Of a stretch of 64,000 nt of DNA, positions 22,529-32,800 are shown piece by piece. Source of the stretch: Ligustrum vulgare (Eukaryota > Streptophyta > Magnoliopsida > Lamiales > Oleaceae). Each line of letters begins with the position of its first letter. Positions within the stretch are counted from its first letter, which is position 1. The notes under the pieces were generated by a model that worked only from the letters and a program-made list of their open reading frames with translations, searched no databases and was not told the origin of the DNA. Made by a program: the position numbers and the translations under genes. The DNA lies in assembly GCA_963555705.1 (NCBI GenBank), contig OY743169.1, positions 8,618,014 through 8,682,013 on the forward strand, read 5' to 3'.

Positions 22529-23317
22529 TGTTATAAAAAGTGTTGTTCAAATATAATATCAAAGTATAAAGATGAAAAAGTGCAAAAGGGGATTGAAATG
22601 ATGAGAACCGGTCCTAAAAATGCAAGAATCGGACCAAACAGACCGGTTAGGTTGAATCGGACGGACTAGGAGGACCGGACCGGACCAACCAAGTCTAGTC
22701 AATAATTTGAACCAAGCGATCGCTTGGGTCACAGTCCGACAATTGCTTGGTGTGATCGAATTTAAAGTTGCTCATGCAATAAGCATCAGGCGATCACTTG
22801 GTTAATAAAATCCGACCGTTGGCAGAATTTTTCAGAAATTTGCATGCACCTTTTCATCCAAACTTTGCACTCTTTCGTGAAGAGTTGTGTGGATCACGAA
22901 TTGGGATGATGGAATTCTATAAATAGGCATAGAATTCATGGTTATATACAGTTGATCATCATACATTACATTGAGATTATCATCCCAAACTCTTGATCTT
23001 TTATACTTAGAATTTTTCAAATTTGCTCTCCTTGTTCCTATTCTCCAAGTTTTCAATTGTGCTATTTGATACTTGGTTTGAGACTTTAAATCTGCTAAAG
23101 CAATTTCCTTGGAGGCCCTTTAGCATTCTCTTTACGAGATGACGCAAATTTAGCTTTTAGGATAACATTCTATGCCATTCAAGTCTTCTTCTTATTCTTC
23201 ATTATTCTTTTTTTATATTCTTGGTTCTTTGATTTTTTTATTTGTGTCTACTTCGATAAGTGGATATTTCACTTTGAGAAAGGAATTTTCTCAATTATGG
23301 CTTAACTGACCGTGACA
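22529..23317 (+). repeat. COP-A 3' LTR
   Basis: It begins TGTTATAAAAAGTG directly after the purine tract and carries a TATA box at 22917-22926 and the 16-bp palindrome CCAAGCGATCGCTTGG near 22721. Similarity to the 5' LTR ends near 23295. The last bases to GTGACA (23317) also occur behind the LTR pieces at 33495 and 38625, so they are either the true LTR end or shared host DNA. HEL-1 starts at 23318. Confidence 0.8.
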
Positions 23318-23719
23318 TCTATTTAATATATAATAGGAGTGTTTGGAGTATTTTTCCCGCTCGCATCTCCCGCCCAAGCATTTTGGCCCAAAATTAATAA
23401 TAGTAAAATATTCCCTCTTACCAGTAACCAGTAACAAAAAATCCATTTTCCAAGAAAGGCTTCTGAAAAGCAAAAGCTCATCTCCTCCTACGAAATCCCC
23501 AGATTTTCCATTAATCTTTGAATTCAAATTCGGTCTAGATCTATCACTCTGTCTCCAAACTCCCAAGTCCCAACTAGACATTTTCTCAGACACCTTTCCT
23601 TTTTTTTATTTTTTTTTATCGGAACCTCAGACACCTTTCCTATCTTCACAAAAACCCTCTACGGCTCGGCCAGTCCCTCCCTCTCTCACTTTAACCATCT
23701 CTCTCCGTCCAGAAAATTG

Positions 23720-24200
23720 AGCAACAAAAATGTTGGAACCGAAGAAATTGATCGAAGATGACGTTGCTGGGCTGAAGAGGACGTTGCTGGGCTTTCTTTC
23801 TCTGGACTTCTGCTGACCTCGCCTTCTTCCCAGGTTGGTTTGGCTTACTCTAACTGGTATGGTCGGCCTTTAAATTCTATAATGGCCTGGTCGGCTATAA
23901 TATATCTGTTGCTATCTGTGTTTGTTGCTAGTGAGTGTTGTCTGGTTCTTAGAGATTGGTTGGAGTTGTTGGGTTTTGTTACTGCTTGAAGGGGTCAGTG
24001 TTGTGACTGCTCCTTAGACTCATGATCATGAATTGCTTCATGAGCTATGTGAAGTAATGGTCGAAATGAAAATGAATGGATGCAAGAAAATGTTTAAATG
24101 TAGTGGCAAGCACACTCGATTCGTATACGGTAGTGAAGATGAACTCGAAGGAGGAGGAGTAATATGGAATGTTGAAATTGAATCTCCTGCCGCTTCATAA
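23720..24200 (+). pseudogene. Unidentified captured gene fragment(s) in HEL-1
   Basis: A start-like MLEPKKLIEDDVAGLKRTLL reading begins near 23730. After a plausible splice acceptor (CTCCTTAG, 24018) comes an exon-like frame, HELLHELCEVMVEMKMNGCKKMF then KCSGKHTRFVYGSEDELE, ending in a stop at about 24200. Codon use and splice context look genic, but I do not recognise the protein. Confidence 0.5.
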
Positions 24201-24531
24201 CATAGTTATTGTTTGAAGGGTTGCAAGAAATTTATTGCTTTAAATGTGTGTGTTTCCTATTTCTGCTTACACTTACGTGGTATCTGTTCAATTTTTTCAA
24301 GACTTCTCATTTCTATTTTGTGCAGGCATCGTCGGATTGTTCAGTATAAAACTGCCTATTACTCATTTTTTATCTTCCTGTAAGCTAAATTCTACTCCTT
24401 AAATAGGGAAACAGCTAATTTGATGTATTTTGAAGAAATTGTGTTCCTTTATCTTCTAATTTTACCTCACATGTAGAGCTTACTTGTGAGTTTATCTTTA
24501 AATTTGATTTTGTTTGTGTAAACATTCACAG

Positions 24532-24627
24532 GTAGCTTGCATACTTCTTCTGTCTGGTGAGAATCTGGACAATCACGTTGATGTAAAGAATGTAGTCATC
24601 GAAATGGGGACTTATTTTCAAGTTCAG
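24532..24627 (+). pseudogene. Captured farnesyl diphosphate synthase exon
   Basis: Bounded by a splice acceptor (TTCACAG) and donor (GTGAGT), this single exon reads [14 protein letters not shown] then [18 protein letters not shown]. It corresponds to the internal exon of plant farnesyl diphosphate synthase just before the second Asp-rich motif (DDYLD). No other part of that gene is present, so it cannot make an enzyme. Confidence 0.8.
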
Positions 24628-24965
24628 GTGAGTGATATTGGAATAGTTGGTGCCACTGGAAATTCGAAATAAAAAAGTGTGAATATCATAATTAGAGCAG
24701 TTTGACTAAAGCTTAAATTGTTCGATTATGTAAATTTTTTCGTTGCAGTACAACAAACAAGGATTTAACCGTGTAAATGGTGGGGACTTATTTTCAAGTT
24801 CACGTGAGTGATATTGGAATAGTTGGTGCCACTGGAAATTCAAAATAAACAAATGTGAATATCATAATTAGAGCAATTTGGCTAAAGCTTAAATTGTTCA
24901 ATTATGAAAAAAATTTCGTTGCAGTACAACAAACAAGGATTTAACCATGTAAATGGTGGGATTTA
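24606..24965 (+). repeat. 176-bp tandem duplication across an exon/intron junction in HEL-1
   Basis: Two adjacent copies, starting at about 24606 and 24782, share 'gacttattttcaagttca', the following intron-like sequence, a TTCGTTGCAG acceptor and a YNKQGFN.VNGG-like exon start. The first copy includes the end of the farnesyl diphosphate synthase exon. Confidence 0.75.
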
Positions 24966-24969
24966 ATTT

Positions 24970-25553
24970 TCATTAAAAAGTGATCCAAATGCATTTGTAA
25001 ATGCTGGCCTTGGTCAGTTAAAAACAATTTTTACGAATATTATTGTGTTCTTCCAGTATTTGGAAATGGGTTGGCTCTTCTTTTATATCAATATTCTCAC
25101 ACTGCCTTTTTTTTCTTGTTCAGGATAAGTTAATGACAGTTCCTTCAGAGGCATCAAGCAGAGGTTCTTCATCGACCTAGCTCTTCAAAAATAAGGAACA
25201 TGGAAAATCCAGTGCTGTAGCAAGTCTGGTATGTGCCTTTAGGTCATTTTATTTTTTTCATACTGTAATGTGAAGGCTGGATGATCATGCTAAGTCACCA
25301 AAATAGGGTATGATTCTGCTTTGGGATTGTAAATTGTGGAATCAAGAATGACTATGATTCAGACGTGCTGCATTTTTATTTTCTTTTTTCATGTAGATTG
25401 ATCCTCAATAACAAATATTTGACCTAATTATTAATATGTTCTCTCAGGCATTGACTCTTTTAGCTAATTACATCGACAAAGAAGATTCTTCCATTAGAAT
25501 AGGTGCAATAATGGGCCTAGGACTTTGTATATGTTGTATCTCAAAATGAGCAG
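24970..25553 (+). pseudogene. Captured exons of 26S proteasome subunit RPN1
   Basis: Three exon pieces in order: KSDPNAFVNAGLGQ (about 24975-25017), DKLMTVPSEASSRGSSST, a stop, then LFKNKEHGKSSAVASL (25124-25228), and ALTLLANYIDKEDSSIRIGA then IMGLGL (25448-25553). They match the proteasome/cyclosome repeat part of the regulatory-particle non-ATPase subunit 1. Introns with GT/AG borders remain between the last two. The stop and the lack of the rest of the gene make it a fragment. Confidence 0.8.
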
Positions 25554-26154
25554 GTGAGTTTCCATATAAGCATAATTATTGATTGTTCTAAATCTTATGG
25601 CCTTTTTGTGAAATTTATGGAACAATATTTGAATAACCCATGGCTAGCTCTCACAAACACAATTCCATTTTCATGTTTTCTTCTCATTGTAATCTTTTGA
25701 ATCATGGTAAATTATCTTAATCTCAACTTATTAATTTTGGAATACGTTTCAATTTTTAACCAGTGTTCAAATTCCAGCATTTTTGATGATTTTGGATTTA
25801 TGTATCAACAAAGAGACCAAAAGAGAGAATCTCAGATTGCTGAGTTCAAAGTTCTTTTTTTTTTTTTAAAGTTTAAATGCTTCATTTGATGGAAGAAAGT
25901 GGTAGACCTATGAAAATAACTTCGACAGGTTTCATTTATCGGGTAGAACAGAACTCACATAAAAGCTTCAGCAACAAGTTTTTCTAGCTGAAGTACAAAT
26001 TCAATCTATGTATATACATTGTAAGAATTAAAATATCTTCACTGGCATCCACAGATACATGTTCGTTCTATTTAAATAGAAAGCAAGACATTCTGTAAGG
26101 CAACCTACTTCAAGGTATTGCTTCAACACAAGGAGTTTTGCAGAAGTGAATGAT

Positions 26155-26786
26155 TAGAGATGACAAAAAAATTCGATCCGCCCCGTCGATCCGTTGACCC
26201 GATCCGATCCGAAAAAATCCTGATCCATGGATCGACGGATCGAAATTTATGTGATCCGCCCCGATCCGAAAATTCACGGAGCGGATTTGGATCGGGGCTG
26301 ATCCGATCCGCGATCCGACATTTTTTTTTAATATAATTTTTTTATCATGTATAAAAATATAATATGTAAATTTTGTAGCAAACTTTAATTTTTGGGAATA
26401 ACCTGCAATCTTTGCATTTTAAAGAAAACACATTTTTCATGTTCTTCATTTGAAGAAAGAATTCCAATAAGTGATGGAAAAAAAACTCGATCCGTTGAAT
26501 CGACGAATCGGCCTCTATACGTCTCGTTTCAATAAAATAAATAAAATTTAATAAAAATAATAATTTTTCTAAATTTTTTAAAAAGATTTAATTTAAAATA
26601 TATTTTAAGAAATTAAAAAAATTAAAATAAATAAAAAAATAATTCGGCGGATCGGTCCACGGATCAATGGACCGATCCGCCCCGACCCGACCCGAAATTT
26701 GACGGATCGCGGGGCGGATCCGGATCGGACCAAAAAAATTCGGGGCGAGGCGAATCGAGGTCCGATCCGCCCCGTTGCCAACACTA
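26155..26786. mobile_element. hAT-1: MITE-like hAT element inside HEL-1
   Basis: Termini TAGAGATGACAA and the complement of TTGCCAACACTA form imperfect inverted repeats, flanked by a perfect 8-bp duplication TGAATGAT (26147-26154, 26787-26794), the hAT length. Both ends are packed with GATCCG/CGGATC repeats so the ends can fold on each other. The middle is AT-rich. No transposase is present. Confidence 0.9.
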
Positions 26787-27960
26787 TGAATGATTTAGAT
26801 TTAGCAGTGCTATAATGTGTTCTACTGTACTGCATAATGCTAAACCCTTTACAATGTTTAGGTAAATGAAGGAGTTCCACAAACTTTTGGATTTAGTTCT
26901 TGAAGGATCTGATGAATAATATGGACATTGATACAAGGTTAGAATAGGTATCTTTTCTTGGGTTTTTTGATGGGATTATGAAGTGAATAATGGAAATTTG
27001 TATTTTACTGTTTCTAACTTGCCTTTGATAAATCTTTATTTTGCTTCTATTTGGTAATTATGAATTTTTCATAAGGAGAAAGATGGGTTTTGTTTTTAAT
27101 CTTAAGTTTTACATTAATCTGGAGTTTAACTAGATGTATTCTCACTCATTTGGCATTAATGTCGACAAGAATGAACAATGCTAAATCGTGCCAACATTGA
27201 ACTTGAAACACTAAATGAATTGTTGGTAATATGCCTAAGGAAAGTAAGGACGCAAATTAAAAGTTGAAATGCAATTTGATTAAATTGAATCTTAAATATC
27301 CATTATTATGCAGGGAAGAATGTGTGGCCTCTGGTGCCACTAAATTTTAATTTTTTTTCCTCATTGACAAAAAAGTGAATGATTTTAGAGATTATTTTAG
27401 CCATGTCTATTGAGCTAATTGATGCTATTTATAACATCGATTAATTTGATCTTTATAATCATGTTAGGATGTATTAAGTTCATGTTTAGTTTGATATATT
27501 TTATTGTATATGTAGGATTTGTTTATGGTAATATCATGGTATCATGCCTTGGTGATAAAGATGGAAATGACGAAGGAAATGGATTTCTTCTTCTGGCATT
27601 TGATTTTAATGTGAAAAGAAGGTAATAATTTGCTACATAAGAACACCACTAAGGCACAAATATCCAGTTTTGATTTTTAAAGTTGACTAAGGAGTCTTCG
27701 AAGATCCTATTGGTTCAGTCTGCTCACATAAGTGAAGAAAGTGAAGAAATAACTGGAAATATTGCTTTCCAAATAACCAATTGGTTATTATTGCTCAACA
27801 TCATTACCATTTCTTTCTTTCCTCAGTTCTAACTGCATCGTTTGCATTTTCATTTCATTTCTTTTAGTTTCATATCGTATCCTATTATGTGAATTTTTTC
27901 CAATTCTTATGTTTCGGTACATTAATTTTTGTCAATGATAATATGTCCGTGCATCGCACG
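26787..27960 (+). other. HEL-1 interior, AT-rich without recognised genes
   Basis: Short frames only. An acceptor-like TTTACAATGTTTAG near 26860 hints at more intron-derived sequence, but nothing could be assigned. Confidence 0.3.
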
Positions 27961-28388
27961 CAGGGACGGAGCTAGAGATTCGAGTGAGTGGGGGCCTTTG
28001 AACCAAAATGATTGAAATGACGAAGCAAATATGACAATACATCATCAATAATCAATTCTAAACTCTATTTGAGTCAATCTCATTGTTCTCAACTCTATTT
28101 GAACTCTCCTCAACAACATTTTCTTGACGATGTCTTTTTATTAAATATCTCTCCATAATCTATTAATCTGAAATATCAAATATGACAATACATCATCAAT
28201 AATCAATTCTAAATTATTCGCAGTTGCAAATTTCCCAATTTTAATCAATTTTCTTTAAAGAAACAGGGAGATCAATTTTTTTTTCCTAACCGCCCCCAAA
28301 CAGGCCCAAACCAAAAACTGGGCTCAAATTTTTTCAGATCTCAGTGTGGGCCATGGCCCACACTGGGCCTATAGAAGATCCGTCCCTG
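27961..28388. mobile_element. hAT-2: 428-bp MITE inserted in the Helitron terminal hairpin
   Basis: Perfect 10-bp inverted termini CAGGGACGGA/TCCGTCCCTG are flanked by 8-bp duplications atcgcacg (27953-27960) and atcacacg (28389-28396), with one mismatch. The insertion lies in the right arm of the Helitron 3' hairpin, so the hairpin is separated from the CTAG end by the element. No coding capacity. Confidence 0.9.
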
Positions 28389-28409
28389 ATCACACGGGTG
28401 TAGATCTAG

Positions 28410-29655
28410 TTCAATTCATAAATATCGTTCAGGTGGAATTCCTTAATTGGGAGTGACATTTATGGACATGAGAGAGTTTATCACACCACCACACAGGTTG
28501 AATTCCATTATTGAGGGTGATTCAATTCTTAAAAGAGTTTTAGCAATATGACGTAACATGCACATATGAAAGGTGGTCTACCAGCATGTTTTTGTCGGTT
28601 AGGCAATCGTGGATAACACTATAACAATTATAAATTATTTTATTTATATTTCAAAGTAAAATGTGTAATTGAAAAATGGAGAAATAAAATATGTGTGATT
28701 AAAAAATAGTTTGAGAAATTATGTCTGTGTCCAGTAATAGTATAGAAACATGTTTATAAACCGATTCATAAATTGCACAATTTTTAAAAACACTTTTTAA
28801 TTATACACATTTTCTCTATTCAATTGTTAATCAACATTTTATCTAGAAAATACAAAAAAAAAAAAAAGATTTTTAGCTGTCATATAAATTAAATGTTGTT
28901 TATAAATTAGTTTAATTGCATTAAATAACATAGGTTAATACTCTGCCTAACTTGGTCTTTATTTCCAGTAGGTGTCACAAGACCTGCCACTCATAATGTC
29001 GTACATATGTATTTGTTTGCTGACTTGTATATAGGAAGTAAAAAGTGAACATTTTCGGGTTGGGTTCAATTTGATTCGATTATTGAGGGAATCATAACCA
29101 AATGAAAACTTTCAATTCGATTTTCTTCAATTTCAAAAATCGAACAATTTCAATTTATTACGGTTTTGGTTAGTTTTTGGACTACTTCGACTATGTTAAA
29201 CATTTGCAAAAATCAAAGCTAAATATATAATATAATAATAAAAAAAGCTACTAAACTTGAAAAAACATCTAATTAAAAATACAGCACCTAAATGAATGAA
29301 GAAAAGAAAAAAAAAAAAATCAACAAAACTTAAAAACAGCAACAGAATTTTAAATAAAAAAAAAATAATCTAAAATGAACAAAACAACGTCCAAATTGAA
29401 AAAAACAATGAAGTGAAAAAACTTTCAAACTATGAAAAAATACAAGGGAAAATCCACTTGTACATGCCTGTATCAATGAACAATTCGATGTACAAGTAGC
29501 ATCCCTCAAAATACAATCCAATGGGTTAATGGACTTTGGGAAGTGATATTCTTTGAGCTTGTTGACTAGTTGGACAACACAAATTCTCATACCACTTTTT
29601 AATCACACACATTTTTTCTCTTCACTTTTCAACCTTATAATTTACCCCGAAGACA
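28410..29655. repeat. R1: first copy of the triplicated segment
   Basis: From TTCAATTCATAAATATCG to TTTACCCCGAAGACAT it matches 33603-34847 (R2) and 39160-40447 (R3) at high identity, including the sentence-like stretch 'cctaacttggtctttatttccagtaggtgtcac'. A minus-strand frame of about 86 codons (29330-29590) recurs in R2 but is disrupted in R3, so it is probably not a gene. R1 is interrupted by MUL-1 and continues at 32990-33100. Confidence 0.85.
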
Positions 29656-29859
29656 TAAAAAAAGGGAAAATTACACGCATCCCCGTATCTCAAATTCAAA
29701 ATTCAAAAAGCTGGTCACAAACTAAATTTTTTTAATTTTCAGGTGTTAATATAATTAATAAACCAACACATAATTAAATTTAATAAATCTACAACCTTTT
29801 GCACTCCTCCTCTCAGATCTCATTACCCTCGAGATCTAAATCCACCTTAACAGCAACAA

Positions 29860-30530
29860 TGTCCCAAGCTCCCAATGACTTCTCCGTCGCCGAAGAGGAT
29901 GCAGTGCGTGCATTTTTTAAAAGGAGTTCTTCAATAGCCGGAAGCTCTCATGGCTAAGGTTGGCATTGTCGAGGACTTTGGATCAGCTCGAGGCAGTTCT
30001 AACGTCGTTGAAGCAAAAGAGCACAATGCCAGTTGCGACAACGCGGAAGCGGAGCTGTGGCCGCCGCACGTTGCCGACGTAAACGGTGCTCACAGTGCCG
30101 ATTCTGCAGCGCCATCTCGCCGCTGGAGCGAAACCTTCCGTCGCCGACCATTATGTTACAACCTAGGGTTTCCAAGTTTCATCTTTAAGGAGGACGGTAC
30201 TTTGATTACCCGAAAATTTATGCCGATAGTTATTGTGGACATGATACTGATTCAACGGACAAGGCAATATCTCAACAAGAAAACCAGGAATCCTTGGGTT
30301 CAAGACCGGATTCTGATGGGAAGGAGGAGCATGGGAAGAATAACTCTTTTATACTCTCATCTACAGGAAGTTCCTACTTCCAAGGGTCAAGCACTAGCTG
30401 ATCATAGGCTGAGGTATCCGAGTCCTTGTCTTACCTTTTGGGAATTCCTTTTCATGTTTGTGCATACTCTTTGGTCTGAACTATTAGGATTACCCAACCG
30501 GACCAAATAGTAGGGCCGGCTCAAGCTTCC
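29860..30530 (+). pseudogene. Gene-like fragment carried by MUL-1
   Basis: An ATG at 29860 opens MSQAPNDFSVAEEDAVRAF.KRSSSIAGSSHG and stops. A second frame (29950-30510, 186 codons) has a genic GC content through about 30180. Further on a different frame looks better (YFDYPKIYADSYCGHDTDS then TDKAISQQENQESLGSRPDS). This pattern of good coding style with shifts suggests a captured, decayed host gene. I could not identify it. Confidence 0.5.
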
Positions 30531-31375
30531 CAAAAATCAGTGTGATGTGGTTCTTGATGGATCACATAAGAAATAGGATGACCAGATAGTCCTTAAATTG
30601 ACCATTTTGAAGGAGGAAATAGTTTTATTATAACAACATCGTTGTTGCTCATATTGTTATCCTTCTCATTATTTATAGTGTATTCACAATTGTGTCTTGG
30701 TGGCAAATCCTTTTTATGAATGTTTTATGGGTTTTGACTCTGTTTTAAATTTCAGTTAAATGATTTCTGTTTCTTTCAAGTTTAAAGTTCATTACATTGA
30801 ACCAGAAAAGGGGAAAAACTAGCGTGAAGTTGTAAACATTATCTCTTTATCTTGTTCAAATCGAACAATTTTGAGGTGTTGTGTTACCTACCCTGCTCCC
30901 TGCACGCCCCCATCTTTTGCCCCTTGAATTGATTGGATTTTGCTTTAACTATTTTGAATGCTCAAACCTGAATTGATTGGCATTTTCTTCCCACTCGGTT
31001 GTTCACCTTGCTGAAGATACCCTTTCCATCATTTCTGGGAAACCATTTAATATCATCTATAGACATCAAGTAATCAATTTTAGTAATCACCAATAGCTGT
31101 GAACAAACCCATTACCAAATCCACCTGCCATCACCGACATTAAACCGATAACCAAAACCTCCTCCATTCCTCATCAATTTCACTTTTCAATCACCTCTAG
31201 ATGATGTCCTTCATCATTACTTTTATCTTAAGATTATGCCGTGTTTGTTGGAGGATTTTTTATTTCCGTGAAAGCAAAAAATGAACGAGAAGGATTTTCC
31301 TAAAATTCTTTTGAAACTGTGTTTTATGGTTTATACAAGAGTTGCGATGTTTATTCAAAATTTGATTTGACCCTT

Positions 31376-31920
31376 CTAGTTACAAATGTGACAAATTATA
31401 TGGGTGATTGTGACTTTATGTGACTGGGCTGTAAATTTGTGTATGCAAACTGTGACATTATGTGACCTAATTGCGACCTTGTATGACTGAATTGTAACAT
31501 CGTGTGATCGGACTGTGACTTTATGTAAGCGAACTGTAACCTCGTGTGACTGGACTGCGACCTTGTGTGACCAAACTGTGACCTTGTGTGACCAACTGTG
31601 ACTTTGTGTGACCAATTGTGACCTTGTGTGATCAACTGTGACTTTTTGTGACCAACTGTGACTTGGTGTGACCATTGGACGAGGACGTGATGTGACCTAC
31701 AATTGTGTCAAATATGACTATGTGTGACCGAAATGTGACTTTGTAAGAACGAAGTGTGACTTTATATGATTGACCTGTGACCTAACTATGACCTCGTTTG
31801 ACCTAACTGCGACTTTGTATGACCGAACTTTGAACTTGTGTGACTAACTGTGACTTTGGAGGGGTGGGGTTTTACAACTAAATTTGTAATTGTGACCTTG
31901 TGTGACTTAACTGCGATCTC
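31376..31920. repeat. 21-bp minisatellite in MUL-1
   Basis: Tandem units of about 20-21 bp of the form TGTGACCTTGTGTGACCAAC. Where units are exactly 21 bp the minus strand stays open and reads a 7-residue repeat of the type SHKVTVQ (31376-31675). The open frame is a by-product of unit length; no start context or non-repeat domain supports a protein. Confidence 0.85.
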
Positions 31921-32800
31921 GTGTCACCTTGCATGACTTTAGGGGTGGGATGGGTGGGAAGGGGTGGGGCGGTTGGGGGGAAATGTGAAAAAATAGAAGA
32001 AAAATCATTTTTAGGTGGAGTGGGGGTGGTTGGGTGGGGTGTAAAAAATAGAAGAAAAATCATTTTTGGATAGAGATATGGAGGGATAGGATGGGGCGGT
32101 TGAGGTGAAGTGTGAAAAAATAGAAGAAATATCATTTTTGGGTGGGGTGGGTTGTGGTGGGGTTGTTAGGGTGGGGTGTGAAAATATAGAAGAAAAATCA
32201 TATTTGGGTGGGGTAGGATGGGGGTGGGGTGGGGTGGGGTGGGTGAGTGGCGAGGTAGGGCGGGGGCGGGTGTGAAAAATTAGGAGAAAAAAATTAATTT
32301 TATGTGGGGTGGGATTGGGGATGGGTGGCGGGGTAGGGTCTGGGCAAGTCGTGGAAAAATAGTAAAAAAATCATTTTGGATGAGGTGGGGTGGTGTTGGG
32401 TTGGGTTGAGGTGGGTGGGTGGTTGGTTGGTTGGGTTTGGGGAGGAGTGGGGTGGGGTGGGATGGGACGAAGGGGTGGGTGGGTGAGATGAGAAAAAAAT
32501 AAAAGTAAAATCATTCTTGTGGTATGGTGGGGTGGGGTTGAGATGGGTGGGTGGGTGAGTGGGGGTGGGGTGGGGTGGGTGGGTGGGTTGGGGTGGGATG
32601 GGGTGGGTAAGGTGGTGTCGGGGGGTTGGGGTGGGTGTGGGTGTGAGTGGAAAAATAGAAGGAAAAAAATTATTTTTTGAGTTGAGGTGGGGTCGTGGGT
32701 GGGGTGGATGGTGGGGGTGTTGGGTAGGTTGCCGGGGTGGGGTGGGGTGGGGTGAGTGCTGGGTTGGGTTGGGTTGGGTAGGGATGGAGTGGTTGTGGAT
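31921..32800 (+). repeat. G-rich array (GGGGTGGGTGGG type) in MUL-1
   Basis: Blocks of GGGG/GGG separated by one to three bases alternate with a recurring 'gaaaaatagaagaaaaatcat' spacer about every 70-120 bp. The plus strand has a long series of potential G-quadruplex runs. No gene is present; the frames here are low-complexity Gly/Val/Trp reading. Confidence 0.85.

Larger units (their letters stand above)
13827..23317 (+). mobile_element. COP-A: decayed Ty1/copia element split by GYP-N2
   Basis: Two related LTRs begin TGTTATAAAAAGTG at 13827 and 22529. Between them lie gag, protease, integrase, reverse transcriptase and RNase H in copia order on the plus strand, all with stops and frameshifts. 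GYP-N2 interrupts the integrase. A purine tract AAGTGGGGGAT abuts the 3' LTR. The 5' LTR appears to have lost its last bases and primer site, because it departs from the other copies near 14597. No target duplication could be fixed. Confidence 0.85.
23318..28409 (+). mobile_element. HEL-1: non-autonomous Helitron with captured gene fragments
   Basis: The 5' end is A|TCTATTTAATATATAATAGG. The 3' end is a CCGTGC/GCACGG hairpin (split by a later hAT insertion) followed by GTAGATCTAG|T. Helitrons insert between A and T without target duplication. Here the flanks GTGACA and TTCAATTCATAAAT are found joined without interruption at 33602 and 39160, which is direct evidence for the ends. No Rep/helicase is encoded. 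Inside are exons from at least two unrelated genes in the same orientation, typical of gene-capturing Helitrons. Confidence 0.9.

Noticed and set aside
25704..25889. 61-codon frame in HEL-1 and similar short frames at 27419 and 43759
   Set aside because: AT-rich chance frames without splice context or recognisable residues.
29330..29590. Minus-strand 86-codon frame nearly identical at 34511-34780
   Set aside because: R1 and R2 are recent duplicates, so similarity is expected without selection. R3 does not keep the frame.
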